Source: Clostridiaceae bacterium Marseille-Q4149
Lineage (GTDB): Bacteria > Bacillota > Clostridia > Oscillospirales > Oscillospiraceae
Length of the DNA stretch: 64,000 nucleotides
Reading direction: 5' to 3'
Assembly (NCBI GenBank): GCA_018228685.1
Contig: CP073691.1
Coordinates: forward strand, 1,364,001-1,428,000
The translations under genes and the position numbers were made by a program. The notes below the pieces were generated by a model that was not told the origin of the DNA, searched no databases, and worked only from the letters and a program-made list of their open reading frames with translations. Below, piece by piece: positions 44,905 through 52,398 of this stretch (positions within the stretch are counted from its first letter, which is position 1; every line of letters begins with the position of its first letter).

Positions 44905-45213
44905 TCCGGTGAGGAACTGGCAAAGATGTTTTCTCTCAACGAAACCTTGACCAACAGACTGGGTGCCGCTGTTTTAATGTCGCCTTTCCTGGTGGGCCGA
45001 GCGTTGAAAAAGTATAACAACGGGCAGCCGATCGTCTACTATACCGAAGGCGTCTTTGCGCCGGATACAAAGATCAGACTTCAGTCCATGTCGGATGCGC
45101 TTGGCGTATCTTATTCGGCACTTATCAACCGGCTCAGAGAACTGAGGCTGCTGGAATGCAGACCGATCGAAGAATATATTGACCACGCTCTTTTCCCGAA
45201 GGCATCAATATGA
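44905..45213 (+). pseudogene. 3' fragment of an ImmA/IrrE-type metallopeptidase
   Basis: The frame reads HYSGEELAKMF...NRLGAAVLMSPFLVGRALKKYN, then IRLQSMSDALGVSYSALINR and LRELRLLE. This is the C-terminal part of ImmA/IrrE peptidases; the HExxH catalytic segment is missing. No native start codon remains at the junction. The stop overlaps the next gene's start by 4 nt, preserving the original operon coupling. Intact ImmA cleaves the ICE repressor. Confidence 0.7.
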
Positions 45214-45491
45214 TTCAGTATGACGCACGTTTCGGTACACCCAGCGACGAGGTGCTCCGAAAATTGGAACTGTCACGCATGGAAGTAGAATCCATGGAAA
45301 AGAGGAACCTTAACTGCCCAATCTGCGGCTTTCGCATCCTTGGTGTGTACGCTGACCGAAACGGTCATGCGGAAGTGAAATGCCGCAAATGTAAGTTTGA
45401 AGGTCCCATCAACCTGGCCTACTTCAGAAGGCAGCATCGGCACCATAGGTATATCCGCTTCGATAACCGCAAGCGGAACGTCACCAGATAA
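45210..45491 (+). CDS. Small zinc-ribbon protein (Com-like)
   Basis: A 93-residue protein with one zinc ribbon: LNCPICGFRILGVYADRNGHAEVKCRKCKFEG (CxxC...CxxC). The C-terminus is basic (RRQHRHHRYIRFDNRKRN). It overlaps the ImmA/IrrE fragment by ATGA. Com-like ribbons in phages and ICEs act as small translational or transcriptional regulators. Its partner upstream gene is truncated, so expression is uncertain. Confidence 0.72.
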   Translation: MIQYDARFGTPSDEVLRKLELSRMEVESMEKRNLNCPICGFRILGVYADRNGHAEVKCRKCKFEGPINLAYFRRQHRHHRYIRFDNRKRNVTR

Positions 45492-45681
45492 CTTATAACT
45501 GAATATCTGAAAACAATACGATTTCTAATCGTGCAAGCGGAGCAGGACCCGTAAAGGGCTGAAAAACTTCCAAGCGCCGTACGAAGCCGGATTGAGACAA
45601 ATTACAGGATCATTGTATCCTGATGTCTCTTTCCGATTTCTGCGGCGCTTTTTTGCACGGTTTTGCTTCGTACTGCGTTAG

Positions 45682-45720
45682 AAGGTCTTTTCTCAAAGCT
45701 CGCGCTTGGGAAAGGACCTT
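45682..45720 (+). terminator. Terminator-like hairpin in a leader
   Basis: AAGGTCTTTTCTCAAAGC pairs with GCTTGGGAAAGGACCTT (one bulge, G-T pairs), followed by TATGTTTTG. Confidence 0.6.
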
Positions 45721-45758
45721 TATGTTTTGTGCCTGGCTTTGCTACATAGGCCGATATC

Positions 45759-45816
45759 CGTAGCTCCGAAATTTGGATTTCAACCAACAAACCAAATTTC
45801 AAAATAAGGAGCTACG
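45759..45816 (+). promoter_or_regulatory. Hairpin sequestering the ribosome binding site of the sigma-like gene
   Basis: CGTAGCTCC (45759-45767) pairs with GGAGCTACG (45808-45816) and GAAATTTGG (45768-45776) with CCAAATTTC (45792-45800). The GGAG of the ribosome site, 10 nt before ATG 45821, is inside the stem, so translation should be blocked unless the fold is opened. Confidence 0.65.
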
Positions 45817-45820
45817 AATC

Positions 45821-46390
45821 ATGAAGAAGGAATTCTGGATCAAGAAAGATCGAACCAAGGACGAACCGGATAATTGGGAAAAGATGAGCAGCTATGAATT
45901 TGCTCGTTTTATGGAAACGGCAGATGGAAAGTCCCGCAAGGAGAATATCGCTAGGGTTCCCGGCGGCGAGTCCGGCGAACCGATCATCTATATGGAAGTT
46001 GACAGTCAAACCGCAAAAGAGTGGAAGCGTGAAAACAACAGGGCCTGTTATCTACAGAAAACCATGAATGCATTGGGCATCGAGGTGATCTCCTACAATG
46101 TTTCTCCTAACACTGAGGATTGGGAAGTAAATGGAGAGGCCTTGCTGGAGGACCCTGATTGCCATGTGGAGGACGATGTCCTTCGCAGCATTCTCACGGA
46201 GAATATGCTCGATGCAATGTGCCATTTGTCGGAGATTGAGCAGGAAGTAATCACCCGTCTGTATTTATTAGATGATCCTATGACCGAGCACGAGTTTGAA
46301 AAGGCTTTCGGTGTCAAGAGGTGTACGGTCCACTATTACAAAGTAAGTGCGTTAGAGAAACTCAGAGAAATGCTGGGTGAAAATGTTTAA
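45821..46390 (+). CDS. Sigma-70-like (region 4) mobile-element regulator
   Basis: A 189-residue protein. The N-terminus is charged and unfamiliar, and the last about 65 residues form a sigma region-4-like HTH (HLSEIEQEVITRLYLLDDPMTEHEFEKAFGVKRCTVHYYKVSALEKLREML). Region 2 is missing, so it is unlikely to be a full sigma factor; such ORFs occur in Firmicute ICEs as activators. The folded leader upstream suggests translational control. A short helical ORF follows. Confidence 0.72.
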   Translation: MKKEFWIKKDRTKDEPDNWEKMSSYEFARFMETADGKSRKENIARVPGGESGEPIIYMEVDSQTAKEWKRENNRACYLQKTMNALGIEVISYNVSPNTEDWEVNGEALLEDPDCHVEDDVLRSILTENMLDAMCHLSEIEQEVITRLYLLDDPMTEHEFEKAFGVKRCTVHYYKVSALEKLREMLGENV

Positions 46391-46521
46391 GGCAGTTACT
46401 AACAATTCACGGAAAAATTCAGCAACTGGTTAGTAGAAGGACTATTTTCATATCTGTCTACATACGCACCGAAAAACACGCATAAATTGAAGCAGGAAAC
46501 GCTCCGGAAAGGAGGGCAGCC

Positions 46522-46698
46522 ATGGACGTATTTTTGATTTTCCCCAAGTCTCAGCAAGCGCAAAAGGAGCTGGAGCAGCAACTTGCAAAATTTCAGGCGG
46601 ATCAGGCGCTGAAAAACATCCAGCTTCTGCCCTGCGGCACAGAGGAGAAGCTGGAACTGATGGACGCAGCGGTGAAGCATATAAAAGCGCAGCAATAA
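46522..46698 (+). CDS. Small helical protein of 58 residues
   Basis: The frame MDVFLIFPKSQQAQKELEQQ continues LAKFQADQALKNIQLLPCGT and ends VKHIKAQQ. ATG 46522 has GGAGGGCAGC upstream and a clean terminator follows 11 bp after the stop, so it is probably expressed. Family unknown. Small proteins near an element end can be recombination directionality factors; that role is only a possibility here. Confidence 0.65.
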   Translation: MDVFLIFPKSQQAQKELEQQLAKFQADQALKNIQLLPCGTEEKLELMDAAVKHIKAQQ

Positions 46699-46708
46699 TA
46701 CATAGCAG

Positions 46709-46747
46709 ACGAGCAGACCAGCCTCAACAACCGGTCTGCTCGTTTTT
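46709..46747 (+). terminator. Intrinsic terminator
   Basis: ACGAGCAGACC / GGTCTGCTCGT stem with a 13-nt loop and a TTTTT tail. Confidence 0.92.
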
Positions 46748-46821
46748 CATATGTTTCTCGCTAAATTTGGCCCCACAAGGTTCACATAGAGCCGCGCGAT
46801 GGCTTCAAGCTCCCGCTGAGC
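46747..46821 (-). pseudogene. Fragment of a RelE/ParE-type toxin
   Basis: The frame reads AQRELEAIARLYVNLVGPNLARNI then stops. This is the N-terminal helix region of RelE/ParE-family toxins without a start codon and without the catalytic strands. It follows the antitoxin-like gene on the same strand. Confidence 0.55.
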
Positions 46822-46827
46822 GCAAGG

Positions 46828-47031
46828 TCAGTCACGCCGATAGATCGCCTCCAGCCGTTTTCTGGATTCCTCCAGCGTATAGGCAGGCGCACCGGAAAGT
46901 CGGGCGGCCTCTGCTGCCTCCAGCTTTGCGCGCAGCTTCAAGGTTTCCTCGCGCTGTTCAGCTTCTTCATGCGCCAAATCAGAGATCATGCCATAGTCGT
47001 TGCGAAGCGTGGTCGAAGATTTAATAATCAT
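46828..47031 (-). pseudogene. Phd/YefM-type antitoxin with internal deletion
   Basis: A 67-residue frame beginning IIKSSTTLRNDYGMISDLAHEEAE, the Phd/YefM DNA-binding start, then jumping to QREETLKLRAKLEAAEAARLSGAP and the usual C-terminal segment. About 20 residues of the central beta region (normally ending VVMSIEAFE) are missing. With the toxin fragment downstream, the module looks dead. Confidence 0.65.
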
Positions 47032-47065
47032 GGGTCAGCATCTCCTGAATGATTCTGTAATAATT

Positions 47066-47671
47066 CTATCGGACTTTTTTGCAGCTTTCAAGTCTCTGCT
47101 TGAAATACCTCTCCCATGTGGATTTGAAAATCTGCTTCCGATTCTGCTCCCACTGTTTCAGGCTGCAGAGGCTGACGCCCAGCTTGTCCGCATATTGTCT
47201 CTGCGTCAGCCCCAGTTTCGTTCGGATCGCCTTGATCTGATCCCCCTGACCGTTTCGCAGAAACAGATTATAGTCATCCAGCAGCGTTTCCACCGGCACC
47301 TCAAAAAGCCGCGCGATCCGTTCTATATGTTCCGGCGGGTAGAAATCTTTCCCGGATTCCTCATAGTGAACATACGTGCTTCGGTCAATCCCGGCACAGT
47401 CAGCTACGTCTCTCTGCCGCAGGCCTTTCTGATATCGCAGCCAGCGGAGCTTGTCCGCCGTTTCGGCGATTTCCGAGAAGTCCGAGAACTGCAAATTGAA
47501 CTTTTCTGCGTCCTGAAGTTTGTGCGGTAGCACCACCGGAAATTGCAGGATTTGCAGCGGGGCCACTTTTACTGAACCTGATATATTGGAAATCAGAATG
47601 TAGCAGCGGACTTCCACTTGCGCCAGCAGACGCCATTTTGCCTCAAAAGGTGTCCGTTCCACCATCTGCAA
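47066..47671 (-). CDS. Protein with two XRE-type HTH domains at the right end of the element
   Basis: A 201-residue protein. Residues 1-70 are unfamiliar. An HTH_3 domain spans about 73-130 (LRWLRYQKGLRQRDVADCAGIDRSTYVHYEESG) and a second about 148-190 (IRTKLGLTQRQYADKLGVSLCSLKQWEQNR). It starts at TTG 47671 or ATG 47665, with only a weak ribosome site, 32 bp from the crossover core. On the excised circle its frame is continuous with the recombinase. It may repress the element or act with the recombinase; both roles are inferred. Confidence 0.8.
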   Translation of the reverse strand: MQMVERTPFEAKWRLLAQVEVRCYILISNISGSVKVAPLQILQFPVVLPHKLQDAEKFNLQFSDFSEIAETADKLRWLRYQKGLRQRDVADCAGIDRSTYVHYEESGKDFYPPEHIERIARLFEVPVETLLDDYNLFLRNGQGDQIKAIRTKLGLTQRQYADKLGVSLCSLKQWEQNRKQIFKSTWERYFKQRLESCKKVR

Positions 47672-47685
47672 GGCCGTTTCTTCCG

Positions 47686-48033
47686 TTAGGTTAGTATAGC
47701 ATTTTCAATACACCTGGACGCATAGGTTGCCAGGCGGATTTTTTTGTCCGGCCGGAAGGTGTTCACGGCCTTGATCAGGCCGATGGTGCCGATGGAGATC
47801 AGATCCTCCTGGTTGGCAGCCTGGGTGTAGTACTTCTTGATGATATGGGCCACCAGGCGGAGGTTGTGCTCCACCAGGCAGTTGCGGGCAGACAGGTCTC
47901 CCCTGCCCCACCGCTCCAGACATTCCCGCTCCTCCTGCCGGGACAGGGGGCGGGGAAACGACCCGGGATTTCCGGACAGGTGCAGCGTCAGAAACAAGCT
48001 GTTGGACAGCAGCAGCAAAGCCGCCGATAACAT
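47686..48033 (-). CDS. sigK: SigK sporulation sigma factor, 5' half (pro-sequence and region 2)
   Basis: This is the N-terminal part of the mother-cell sigma factor. ATG 48033 has AAGGAGG 8 nt upstream. Residues 1-20 are hydrophobic ([18 protein letters not shown]) like the Bacillus pro-SigK leader. Region 2 follows: [41 protein letters not shown] and [13 protein letters not shown], matching SpoIVCB. The true frame ends at Asn111 in the crossover; four element-encoded residues (AILT) and a stop follow. Excision joins it to the 3' half at 11878. Confidence 0.95.
   Translation of the reverse strand: MLSAALLLLSNSLFLTLHLSGNPGSFPRPLSRQEERECLERWGRGDLSARNCLVEHNLRLVAHIIKKYYTQAANQEDLISIGTIGLIKAVNTFRPDKKIRLATYASRCIENAILT
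47692..47712 (-). other. Right skin attachment site (crossover core AATG)
   Basis: On the minus strand the site reads GTGTATTGAA-AATG-CTATACTA. The core AATG (47703-47700) matches the left site at 11878-11875. The element-side arm GCTATACT mirrors AGTATAGC at the other end, giving AGTATAGCGAATGCTATACT on the circle. Confidence 0.88.
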
Positions 48034-48147
48034 AAACCATCCCTCCTTCACGGCAATCCTATGCCCGGGAGGGATGGTCCTATGTACTGCGGCATACACT
48101 GCGTTTGAACCGGCGGTTCTCCGGCTCCCACCGGTATACGCAGCAGC

Positions 48148-48981
48148 TTACACGTCCTCGGGCTTGGAAATGACCGCAAAGGGCTTTTCTTCATTTTGTT
48201 CATCCAGGGAGAGGATGCGCACCTCCAGGCCGGTAATATAATTATCCGGGTGTCCCTCGCAGCACTGATCCACGATATTTGGGGTGATAACACAGTCATC
48301 CACCGGCAGCTTCCGGCGGCGGGCTTCGCCAAACAGGCGGTCGATAGAGTCCTGAATGGTGAGATACGGCCCATAGTGATAGCCGCAGAGATAGTCCCCG
48401 GCGGGGATATAGGAAACGGGCTGATCGGCCATCAGGTCCGGCAGGCGGCGGGCCTCGGCGGGAGTATCTTCATAGAGGTAGGCGCCGAACCATTTCCGCT
48501 GCCCCTGATAAAAGCCCACGGTGGGATAGAAGTAAAACAGCTCATGGGTAAAGAGGTTGATTTCCTCGCCGATGTGCAGAAAGGCCCGGCGCGGGAAGGA
48601 GCGGACATAGAATTTATCCCGTTGGCTGGCGGCCTGCTCCCGCTCGATAAACTCCACCTTCTGCTGGATGATTTGGATGGTGGCGTTCAGCTCATCACAT
48701 TGACGACGCAGCTGCTGCGCCTGCCGAGAGAGCATTTGCAGGTTATCACGCAGGCCGTTGCTGTGGAGAAAGGCCTTGATCTGGGCAAGAGAGTAGTCCA
48801 GCCGCCGCAGATACCGGATCGTGGCCAGCGGATAGACCTGGTCGAAGTGGTAAAAGCGGCGGTTATTTTCGCTGTTGCGCACCTGCGGCACCAGCAGGCC
48901 CTTGGCGTCATAATGGCGCAGCAGCTGGACATCCATGTTGAAAATGTCGGCAAGCTCCCCGATGGTCAAAAATTCTTTCAT
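48148..48981 (-). CDS. MerR-family regulator with GyrI-like effector domain
   Basis: A 277-residue protein. The N-terminal MerR HTH is FLTIGELADIFNMDVQLLRHYDAKGLLVPQ...YHFDQVYPLATIRYLRRLDYSLAQIKAFL. A dimerisation coiled coil (residues 80-118) and a BmrR/GyrI-like ligand domain (residues 120-275: AGDYLCGYHYGPYLTIQDSIDRL) follow. ATG 48981 is preceded by GGGAGG. It is divergent from the amidohydrolase-adenine deaminase-permease operon, whose promoter carries a textbook MerR operator. A purine or related ligand is a reasonable guess. Confidence 0.88.
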   Translation of the reverse strand: MKEFLTIGELADIFNMDVQLLRHYDAKGLLVPQVRNSENNRRFYHFDQVYPLATIRYLRRLDYSLAQIKAFLHSNGLRDNLQMLSRQAQQLRRQCDELNATIQIIQQKVEFIEREQAASQRDKFYVRSFPRRAFLHIGEEINLFTHELFYFYPTVGFYQGQRKWFGAYLYEDTPAEARRLPDLMADQPVSYIPAGDYLCGYHYGPYLTIQDSIDRLFGEARRRKLPVDDCVITPNIVDQCCEGHPDNYITGLEVRILSLDEQNEEKPFAVISKPEDV

Positions 48982-49062
48982 AAAAAACCTCCCATTTTTC
49001 CGGGGTATAACAGCAGGATTTTGTGAGAACACCAGAAAATCCGGAAAAATCAAAATTAGGGC

Positions 49063-49093
49063 TTGAACCTATAACCGTTATAGGTTGTAGGGT
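49063..49093 (+). promoter_or_regulatory. MerR-type promoter/operator of the purine operon
   Basis: TTGAAC (49063-49068) and TAGGGT (49088-49093) are separated by 19 bp, the overlong spacer that MerR proteins correct. Centred between them is the perfect palindrome ACCTATAACCGTTATAGGT (49067-49085). Confidence 0.88.
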
Positions 49094-49144
49094 GAGTATA
49101 TCATTTTTGAAGCAACTTGACAAGTATCTGGATGGAGGGATCTC

Positions 49145-50506
49145 ATGCAAACCTATTTGAAGAACGGTTACATCGTCTCCATGGATCAGCGGGACACCGT
49201 TTTTGACGGCGGCGGCGTGCTGGTGGAGGATGACCGCATTACGGCGGTGGGTAAGGTTGACCCCAGGCTGGTGAAGCCCAACGCGGAGGTCATTGACCTG
49301 CAGGGCAAGTATGTGCTGCCCGGGTTTGTGAATACCCATGTGCACACCTCCCAGCAGATTTCCCGGGGCGTAGGCGATGATGTGGATTTCATCTGCTGGC
49401 TTCATGACCGGATGTGGCCCTTTGAGAGCAACATGACGGAGGAGGACTCTTATGTGTCCACGCTGATGACCAGCCTGGAGCTGATCCGCTCCGGCGTAAC
49501 CTCCTTTGCTGAGCCCGGCGGACAGTTCGTCTCCGGCATGGCCCGCGGCACGGCGGAATCCGGTCTGCGCGGTAAGCTGGCCAAATCTGTGATGGACTGC
49601 GGCGACGGCCTGCCGGAAATCTGGCAGCGCACCATGGAGCAGGAGCTGGAGCAGCAGGTGGCGGACCTGGAGAAATTCCACAATACGGCCGATGGAAGGG
49701 TGCAGGTGTGGTTCGGTCTGCGCACCATTTTCAACAACACCGATGAGCTGTGCATCCGCACCAAAGAACTGGCGGACAAATACGGCGTCGGCATCCACAT
49801 GCATGTGGCCGAGGCTAAGGAGGAGAAGGAATATACCTATGCCCGCTGGGGCGAGGGCACGGTGAAGCATCTGGAGCGGCTGGGCGTGCTGGATAAGAAT
49901 TTGCTGGCCGTTCACACGGTATGGCTGACGGATGAGGAGCTGGAGTTGTTCAAGAAGCGGGAAGTGAAGATTTCCCACAACCCGGCTTCCGCCATGCGCG
50001 TGCTGGGCTTTGCGCGGATCCCGAAGATGCTGGCGATGGGGCTGCGGCCCTCCATTGGGACAGACGGTGCGTCCTCCTCCAATCACATGGACATGGTGGA
50101 CGAGATGTGGCTGACCAGCCTGATCCACAAGGGCTGGCGTCTGGACCCCACGGTGGTTCCCTCGCAGGATATTCTGCGGATGGCCACCAAGTGGGGCGCC
50201 CGCGCACTGCTGGACGAGGACCTGTACGGCAGTCTGGAATGCGGCAAGAAGGCGGACCTGATCGTCATTGACCCCCACGGTCCGTCGATGATGCCGGTGA
50301 ACGACAAAATCGCCGCCCTGGTAACGGCCATGCATTCGGCCAATATCCAATCCACCATGTGCGACGGCAAGTGGCTTATGCGGGACCGGAAGATCCTGAC
50401 CCTGGACGAGGAGGCCATCCTGAAGGAGGCCTGCGACCGGGCCAAGGCCATCTATAAGCGGGCGGGCATTGAGTTGCCGGACCGCTTCCCGGTGGTGAAG
50501 GTTTAA
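49145..50506 (+). CDS. Amidohydrolase of the ATZ/TRZ (MtaD/SsnA/guanine deaminase-like) group
   Basis: A 453-residue metal-dependent deaminase. Metal ligands and base are visible: LPGFVNTHVHTSQQISRG (HxH), HMHVAEAKEEKEY, LLAVHTVWLTDEEL and SIGTDGASSSNHMDM. The family deaminates S-adenosylhomocysteine, methylthioadenosine, guanine or related rings. Being first in an operon with adenine deaminase and a purine permease, a purine base or nucleoside substrate is likely. A GGAGGG ribosome site precedes ATG 49145. Exact substrate unknown. Confidence 0.88.
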   Translation: MQTYLKNGYIVSMDQRDTVFDGGGVLVEDDRITAVGKVDPRLVKPNAEVIDLQGKYVLPGFVNTHVHTSQQISRGVGDDVDFICWLHDRMWPFESNMTEEDSYVSTLMTSLELIRSGVTSFAEPGGQFVSGMARGTAESGLRGKLAKSVMDCGDGLPEIWQRTMEQELEQQVADLEKFHNTADGRVQVWFGLRTIFNNTDELCIRTKELADKYGVGIHMHVAEAKEEKEYTYARWGEGTVKHLERLGVLDKNLLAVHTVWLTDEELELFKKREVKISHNPASAMRVLGFARIPKMLAMGLRPSIGTDGASSSNHMDMVDEMWLTSLIHKGWRLDPTVVPSQDILRMATKWGARALLDEDLYGSLECGKKADLIVIDPHGPSMMPVNDKIAALVTAMHSANIQSTMCDGKWLMRDRKILTLDEEAILKEACDRAKAIYKRAGIELPDRFPVVKV

Positions 50507-50581
50507 AGGGGTTTCAACGGTGCGGGGCACCAGAACATAGAAGCAGCAAGCGGAATTATGCGTTTAGTATGGAGGTACAGC

Positions 50582-52348
50582 ATGAATCAGAAATTACTGT
50601 CCGTTGCGAAGGGTGAGACTCCGGCCGATCTGGTGATCCGGAACGGCAAGGTGGTCAATGTCTATTCCGGTGAGATCTATGACGGCGGCGTGGCCATCTG
50701 CGGCGACACCATCGCTGCCGTGGGCGATGTGGAATACTGCATCGGCGAGGGCACCCGGGTGGTGGACGCGGAGGGAAAGTATCTGACCCCCGGCTTCCTG
50801 GACGGACATATCCATCCGGAAAGCTCCTCGCTGGCCATCCGGCCCTTTGCCGAGGCGGTGCTGGCACACGGCACCACCGGCATTATGACGGACCTGCACG
50901 AGGTGGGCGTGGTGTCCGGGCTGGAGGGCATCGAGGCCATCCTGAAGGAGGCCGAGGCCACAGACCTGAAAATTTATTTCGTGGTGCCGTCCCACGTGCC
51001 GTTTTCCCCCAATCTGGAAACCAGCGGCGGGCGCTTTAATCCGGAGATCATCCGCAAGGCCCTGAAGCGTCCGGACGCGGTGGGCCTGTCCGAGTGTGTC
51101 GGCCCCTATATCACAGCCGGGTTCCCCGATCTGCTGGAGTCCTTTGACACCACGCTGTCCATGCCCGGCAAGACCCTGCAGGGCCATCTGCCGGATATGT
51201 ACGGCCCGGCCATGAGCGCCTGCATTGCCGCCGGTGTGTCCACCGACCATGAGTCCTTCTGCGAAAAGGATGTGTTTGAGCGGCTGCGCAACGGCTGCCA
51301 CCTGATGATGCGCGAGGGCAGCGCCGCCCGGAATATGCCGGTGCTGCTGAAGACCGTGATGGAAAATCATCTGGACACCGCCATGGTCAGCATCGTCACC
51401 GACGACCTGCACACGGTGGACCTGCAGGAGCGGGGCCATCTGGACGACTCGCTGCGCACGGCCCTGGGCATGGGACTGGACTTTATCAAGGCCATTCAGA
51501 TGGTCACCGTCAACTGCGCGCGGGCTTTCAATCTGGACCGGGAAATCGGCGGACTGGCACCCGGACGCCGGGCAGACGTCAACATCACCACCGGCCCGGA
51601 GGATTTCCGCGTGCTGACCACCTTCGCCGGCGGCCGCCAGATCACAGACAACGGCAAGCTGCTGGTGCGCTATGAGACGGCAGAGCATGAGCCCTGTGTG
51701 CTGAACACCATGCACCTGAAAAACCCCATCACGGCGGACAGCTTCAAGATCCATGCCCCCGCAGGCGCCAAGAAGGTGAAGGCCCTGGTGATGGATACGC
51801 TGCCCTACATGCCCTTCACCAATCGCCGGGACGTGGAGCTGCCGGTTGTGGACGGCGTGGTGCAGTGCGATGTGGAGCAGGATGTGCTGTATATTGCCCA
51901 GGTAGAGCGTCACGGCAAGAACGGCAATGTGGGCAAGGCCTTTATGGGCGGCTTCCATATCCGGGGCGGCGCCATGGCTTCCTCCGTGGGCCACGACAAT
52001 CACAACATCATTGTCATGGGCGACAGCTTCGAGGACATGGCGCTGGCGGTGAACCGCTGCGTGGAGCTGGGCGGCGGACAGGTGATCGTCCGCAGCGGCA
52101 AGGTGGCCGCCGAGGTGGCATATCCCATCTGCGGTCTGCTGAGCGACCTGCCTCTGGATGAGCTGGCGGAGAAGAAGAAGGAGCTGAACCGGGTGGCCCA
52201 TGAAATGGGCACGGAAATCGCCATTCCCTTCATGTTCCTCAGCTTTATCTGTCTGGCGGCGATCCCCGCTTACGCCATCACCGACTGCGGATTCATTGAT
52301 GTGGTGCAGCAGAAGGTCATCGACCCCATTCTGGAGGTCGTGGAATAA
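50582..52348 (+). CDS. ade: Adenine deaminase
   Basis: A 588-residue Ade-type enzyme converting adenine to hypoxanthine. It shows LTPGFLDGHIHPESSSL (HxHxES), TTGIMTDLHEVGVVSG, LQGHLPDMYGPAMSACIAAGVSTDHESF, IVTDDLHTVDL and the C-terminal domain with GGFHIRGGAMASSVGHDNHNIIVMG. Length matches the family. ATG 50582 has GGAGGT upstream; an earlier GTG-type start is rejected. It lies between the amidohydrolase and the permease in one operon under the MerR-type operator. Confidence 0.95.
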   Translation: MNQKLLSVAKGETPADLVIRNGKVVNVYSGEIYDGGVAICGDTIAAVGDVEYCIGEGTRVVDAEGKYLTPGFLDGHIHPESSSLAIRPFAEAVLAHGTTGIMTDLHEVGVVSGLEGIEAILKEAEATDLKIYFVVPSHVPFSPNLETSGGRFNPEIIRKALKRPDAVGLSECVGPYITAGFPDLLESFDTTLSMPGKTLQGHLPDMYGPAMSACIAAGVSTDHESFCEKDVFERLRNGCHLMMREGSAARNMPVLLKTVMENHLDTAMVSIVTDDLHTVDLQERGHLDDSLRTALGMGLDFIKAIQMVTVNCARAFNLDREIGGLAPGRRADVNITTGPEDFRVLTTFAGGRQITDNGKLLVRYETAEHEPCVLNTMHLKNPITADSFKIHAPAGAKKVKALVMDTLPYMPFTNRRDVELPVVDGVVQCDVEQDVLYIAQVERHGKNGNVGKAFMGGFHIRGGAMASSVGHDNHNIIVMGDSFEDMALAVNRCVELGGGQVIVRSGKVAAEVAYPICGLLSDLPLDELAEKKKELNRVAHEMGTEIAIPFMFLSFICLAAIPAYAITDCGFIDVVQQKVIDPILEVVE

Positions 52349-52398
52349 AACCGAATCCCCCAAAAATCAACCTGCAAAAGAGCACAGAGAGGAGCAAC

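Larger units (their letters stand above)
45492..45820. other. Structured leader region with two hairpins
   Basis: No gene is seen in these 329 bp. It holds a terminator-like hairpin (45682-45720) and a second hairpin (45759-45816) that covers the ribosome site of the next ORF, a typical attenuator layout. Confidence 0.55.
11875..47703. mobile_element. sigK-intervening (skin) element, about 35.8 kb
   Basis: The stretch separates two in-frame halves of sigK on the minus strand and is bounded by AATG cores at 11875-11878 and 47700-47703. Excision removes 35,825 bp. It carries its own serine recombinase at one end. Established knowledge: in Bacillus subtilis and Clostridioides difficile sigK is interrupted by skin elements at this same coding position and rebuilt by SpoIVCA in the mother cell. 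The cargo here is an exopolysaccharide locus plus decayed phage and conjugative genes, unlike the phage-like cargo of those two. Several cargo genes are broken, but both sigK joins are intact. Confidence 0.93.

Noticed and set aside
47686..48099. SigK 5' half as a complete small regulator, or its start at 48099
   Set aside because: It lacks regions 3-4 and is stopped by element sequence. ATG 48033 has the only good ribosome site.
50594..52363. Long minus-strand frame opposite adenine deaminase
   Set aside because: Shadow caused by GC-rich codon bias; the plus strand has complete deaminase motifs.
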